From Candidatus Cloacimonadota bacterium (lineage in GTDB: Bacteria; Hydrothermota; E44-bin80): 7,545 nucleotides of DNA. Shown piece by piece: positions 6,501 to 7,545 of the stretch (position 1 is its first letter; every line of letters begins with the position of its first letter). The translations under genes and the position numbers were made by a program. The stretch lies in contig SOKD01000034.1 of NCBI GenBank assembly GCA_004376305.1, positions 1-7,545 of the forward strand, in the 5' to 3' direction. A model generated the notes under the pieces. It searched no databases. It was not told the DNA's origin and was given only the letters and a program-made list of their open reading frames with translations.

Positions 6501-7459
6501 ATATCCACGGTAAATACTGCCGAAACATCACTACTATAATTGACATTCAGTTCATTCCGGGCTGGAGAGGTGAGACTAACCTGTGGAATCGTAACAGTTG
6601 CCCCGGGACCTCCGTATGCTCCCATGTCATTTCGTGAACCATCAGGATCATTGTATTGAGCAGCTGGATTCCCTGCATCAATGCAGGATGAACCTACATC
6701 AAGGTGGTAATCTCCGTTGGACTCATCCACATAAACAGGATCCTCCGAAATACTCCCCGGACCGGCAGAGCAGTTATGATAGTTGTTGCCATTGCCCCAG
6801 ACATCGTTGTATGAAAAATCAGTCGGAACACTGTTGTTTACACACCCAAGGCCTATATTGCTATTCCCGGTCACAACATTATTCATGATAGTGGGGAGCC
6901 ACCCACCACTATCATACATTCCATTGTTATTATTTGCAACAGTATTATTTATGACCTGAGCGGCTGAGCTTATGCTTATGCCTGTATATGTATTATCGAT
7001 AACGACGTTGTTATGGAGAAATGCAGCCGATTGGTTCCACATTACAATACCCTGATCATTGCCTTCCACTCTGTTGTTGCAAATTTCCGGTGCTGCGCCA
7101 CTATTGCAAAAGATACCTCCACCTCCCGGCATACCGCCATTGTTATCCGCACCAGTAACGGTGAACCCCTGAAGAACTGTAGTATTGGTAATACCGTTTC
7201 CTATTGCACGAACAACATCACCAGCATCTCCGCCACCATCAATTATTGAAAGACCTTCTCCCGCGCCCATAACAACCACATCAGCTTTCAGGACAATCTC
7301 CTCATAGTATACACCCGCAGCAACCATTACAATATCGCCTGGATTTGCAGCATCTATGCCCTCCTGTATGGTCGGGTAATCTCCAGGAACATGTATTACT
7401 TCTGCAAAACAGAAAGAAAAAGACACCAAAAGAAATAAGAAAAAAATCACCGTCCGCAT
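3563..7459 (-). CDS. Giant secreted beta-helix / twin FG-GAP propeller protein with C-terminal sorting-like domain
   Basis: About 1298 residues, numbered here from the ATG at 7459. The longest frame starts at 7501, but GGGAGGT at 7464-7470 points to 7459 (5-nt gap) or 7462 (2 nt), and the signal peptide then begins at once. Order: signal peptide 1-19 (Arg2, hydrophobic core, cleavage after C-F-A); parallel beta-helix about 21-236 with Asn pairs at 128, 150, 171 and 193, about 22 residues apart; choice-of-anchor-Q-like segment about 236-286 (S-C-I-D-A-G-N-P, D-M-G-A-Y-G-G-P); Big_5 Ig-like domain about 292-393; seven FG-GAP/VCBS repeats about 397-743; second Big_5 about 743-842; seven more repeats about 847-1194; FlgD-Ig/T9SS-type-A-like tail about 1203-1298 (I-Y-P-S, I-Y-D-I-S-G-R, W-N-G-R-D, A-S-G-V-Y-F-C-R-L). 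All 14 loops keep Asp at positions 1, 5 and 9 and Asp/Asn at 3, as expected for calcium binding. It is probably exported and attached to the surface or released; adhesion or glycan binding is plausible but unproven. No catalytic residues were recognised. Confidence 0.9.
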   Translation of the reverse strand: MRTVIFFLFLLVSFSFCFAEVIHVPGDYPTIQEGIDAANPGDIVMVAAGVYYEEIVLKADVVVMGAGEGLSIIDGGGDAGDVVRAIGNGITNTTVLQGFTVTGADNNGGMPGGGGIFCNSGAAPEICNNRVEGNDQGIVMWNQSAAFLHNNVVIDNTYTGISISSAAQVINNTVANNNNGMYDSGGWLPTIMNNVVTGNSNIGLGCVNNSVPTDFSYNDVWGNGNNYHNCSAGPGSISEDPVYVDESNGDYHLDVGSSCIDAGNPAAQYNDPDGSRNDMGAYGGPGATVTIPQVSLTSPARNELNVNYSSDVSAVFTVDMNKGTITPLSFKLVGHLTGYSSGTVSYDSAAKMVTLNPDNNFRCGEVMTALLREDIESTSGDSLGGFFWQFTARVDDGSGVFTTTANYGMDSQPSDVITGDFNGDGNLDLGVANENSNNVSIRLGNGDGTFASVSHFSAGATPYALHAGDFNEDGNLDIATANGGSNNISLLPGNGDGTFGSPDNYATGTQPNALSSGDFNFDGYLDIAVVNANSNDVSILLNDGFGGFDPPVPYSTGVVPYGIVSGDFDGDGIIDLAVANSGSNNISIMLGIGDGTFSAVSNYTAGTSPYALCIGDYNGDSNLDLGVANNGSNNVSVLLGNGTGGFSSPTNYVTGSGPYAVCTFDSDADGRLDLGVVNSSSDNVSVLLGNGNGTFGASLNYGCGDGPYALTAGDFDNDGDMDLATANNNSDDVSILLNEDALMVTATNPFQYQVVAALSTNISGTFNLAINASSLDSTSFIVYGAQTGRHPGSISYDADSFTATLDPNLDFIEGETITAIFTKAIQATNNVFLRGFSWNFGAEITTPSAGTFGNRQDYWVGNETRGEYAGDFDGDGDIDIAASLNQGAVAVLLNNGDGTFSGPSNYTCSTEPIAIFGGDLDWDGDIDLAVINNRPGNANLDILENNGNATFTLSVTYGLSVMGNSLDGGDLDGDGDIDIVVSSYWGSNNNVYVMLNNGNATFSGPYIYTAGTWAHGVAVKDVDNDGDVDICVVNSGNNNVSILINDGDANFPAPANYAVGSSPYSVYGNDFNGDGFVDLASANYGSDDITVILNNGDGTFANPVSYLTGSSTRYLIGGDFDGDGDIDLAASVNGADTIAVILNNGDGTFGNPAKYQVGTSPWSIQTADFDLDGDLDIACANYNTDNVSILFNTGAAVQEKPVVTLHEPYLTIYPSIFNDRITIDYCVGQNAGDTELCIYDISGRMIKSFSFGSNRRLLAQTISWNGRDEKERIVASGVYFCRLKTGHITLTRKILRIR
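3878..4921 (-). repeat. FG-GAP/VCBS block 2: seven repeats of 48-51 residues
   Basis: Calcium-loop motifs are encoded at 4823-4849, 4679-4705, 4526-4552, 4373-4399, 4226-4252, 4079-4105 and 3932-3958. Spacings in order of translation are 48, 51, 51, 49, 49 and 49 residues. Loops mostly use Asp at position 3 (D-F-D-G-D-G-D-I-D type), unlike block 1. As in block 1, an initial A-G-T-F-G-N-R-Q-D-Y strand precedes the first unit and the last unit ends at V-S-I-L-F-N without its own G-D-G-T-F strand. Confidence 0.92.
5234..6271 (-). repeat. FG-GAP/VCBS block 1: seven repeats of exactly 49 residues (147 bp)
   Basis: Seven calcium-loop motifs of the form D-x-[DN]-x-D-x-x-x-D are encoded at 6176-6202, 6029-6055, 5882-5908, 5735-5761, 5588-5614, 5441-5467 and 5294-5320, all exactly 147 bp apart. 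Each is followed by L-[AG]-[VT]-A-N-type strands, N-[NI]-[VI]-S-[IV] and a G-[DNT]-G-[TG]-F turn. Most loops use Asn at position 3. Loop 5 has Ser in place of the Gly at position 6. The block opens with a G-V-F-T-T-T-A-N-Y strand and its last unit lacks the G-D-G-T-F strand, so the ends complement each other. Confidence 0.92.
6752..7399 (-). other. Parallel beta-helix domain coding region
   Basis: It begins with the common entry motif V-P-G-D-Y-P-T-I-Q-E-G-I-D-A-A-N-P-G-D, then V-Y-Y-E-E-I-V-L-K, as in pectate-lyase-like and NosD-like right-handed helices. Coils of about 22 residues follow, each with an N-N pair and a turn such as G-N-x-x-G-I, typical of an Asn ladder. No polysaccharide lyase or hydrolase active site is recognisable, so binding or a structural role is as likely as catalysis. 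Confidence 0.75.
7403..7459 (-). other. Signal peptide coding region of the large secreted protein
   Basis: From the ATG at 7459 the product starts M-R-T and continues with about 15 hydrophobic residues rich in Phe and Leu, ending C-F-A before E-V-I-H. The small residue at -1 fits signal peptidase I. The Cys is not in a lipobox, so a lipoprotein is unlikely. Starting at 7501 instead would place 14 extra residues before the charged n-region. Confidence 0.8.
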
Positions 7460-7463
7460 CATT

Positions 7464-7470
7464 ACCTCCC
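7464..7470 (-). promoter_or_regulatory. Shine-Dalgarno setting the start of the large secreted protein
   Basis: GGGAGGT on the minus strand lies 2 nt (counting from the last G of GGGAGG) before an ATG at 7462 and 5 nt before the adjacent ATG at 7459. The second has the better spacing and the cleaner signal peptide. No comparable site precedes the ATG at 7501. Confidence 0.75.
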
Positions 7471-7515
7471 TATGGTAAAAGATACAAAACCAGAACATCA
7501 TTCATCCCTTAATGT

Positions 7516-7543
7516 ATTTTATCCAAACCTTCTTTAACACCAA
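7516..7543 (-). promoter_or_regulatory. Possible sigma-70-type promoter for the large secreted protein
   Basis: On the minus strand TTGGTG (7538-7543) and TAAAAT (7516-7521) are separated by 16 nt. The -10 match is good and the -35 match is partial. Transcription starting near 7509 would leave a leader of about 50 nt to the ATG at 7459 but under 10 nt to 7501, in line with the preferred start. The element sits at the window edge in AT-rich DNA and could be chance. Confidence 0.3.
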
Positions 7544-7545
7544 AA

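Noticed and set aside
3680..7249. Several plus-strand frames (60-106 codons) opposite the large secreted-protein gene
   Set aside because: They are reverse-frame readings of the Asp/Gly/Asn-rich repeats, giving similar Ile/Thr/His-rich strings. This is composition, not genes.

Overview
The window looks like a bacterial chromosome fragment of moderate GC content. It holds the end of a surface-polysaccharide gene cluster and, facing it, one very large secreted-protein gene. The secreted protein combines a parallel beta-helix, FG-GAP/VCBS propeller repeats, Ig-like Big_5 domains and a C-terminal FlgD-Ig/T9SS-type-A-like tail. That combination is common in the FCB superphylum and in candidate phyla often seen in metagenomes (WOR-3/Stahlbacteria, Cloacimonadota, Marinimicrobia and similar). 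This assignment is an inference from protein style only; no rRNA or other phylogenetic marker is present.

Left part (2-3475, + strand): three tightly packed genes, each overlapping the next. They are the 3' part of a Wzx/MOP-type polysaccharide flippase (its 5' end lies outside the window), a three-domain protein with a NodB/CE4-like polysaccharide deacetylase core, and a GT-B fold (GT4-type) glycosyltransferase. The 26-nt and 16-nt (or 4-nt) overlaps point to one operon with translational coupling. Together they would add a sugar, deacetylate or otherwise edit the glycan, and move the lipid-linked glycan across the inner membrane.

Middle (3476-3562): an 87-nt convergent intergenic gap with two inverted repeats. 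One is a weak candidate terminator that works better for the minus-strand gene.

Right part (3563-7459, - strand): one gene of about 1298 codons. The product has a signal peptide, an Asn-ladder beta-helix, a choice-of-anchor-Q-like segment, a Big_5 domain, seven FG-GAP repeats, a second Big_5 domain, seven more FG-GAP repeats, and a C-terminal sorting/FlgD-like domain. Each seven-repeat block is flanked so that its first strand can close its last blade, so the protein probably carries two complete seven-bladed, calcium-binding beta-propellers. A strong Shine-Dalgarno sequence places the start 14 codons inside the longest open frame. The remaining 44 nt at the right edge hold a possible promoter.

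There are no RNA genes, CRISPR arrays, insertion sequences or other mobile elements. I do not see a clearly new defence or metabolic system. The most distinctive object is the twin-propeller secreted protein.
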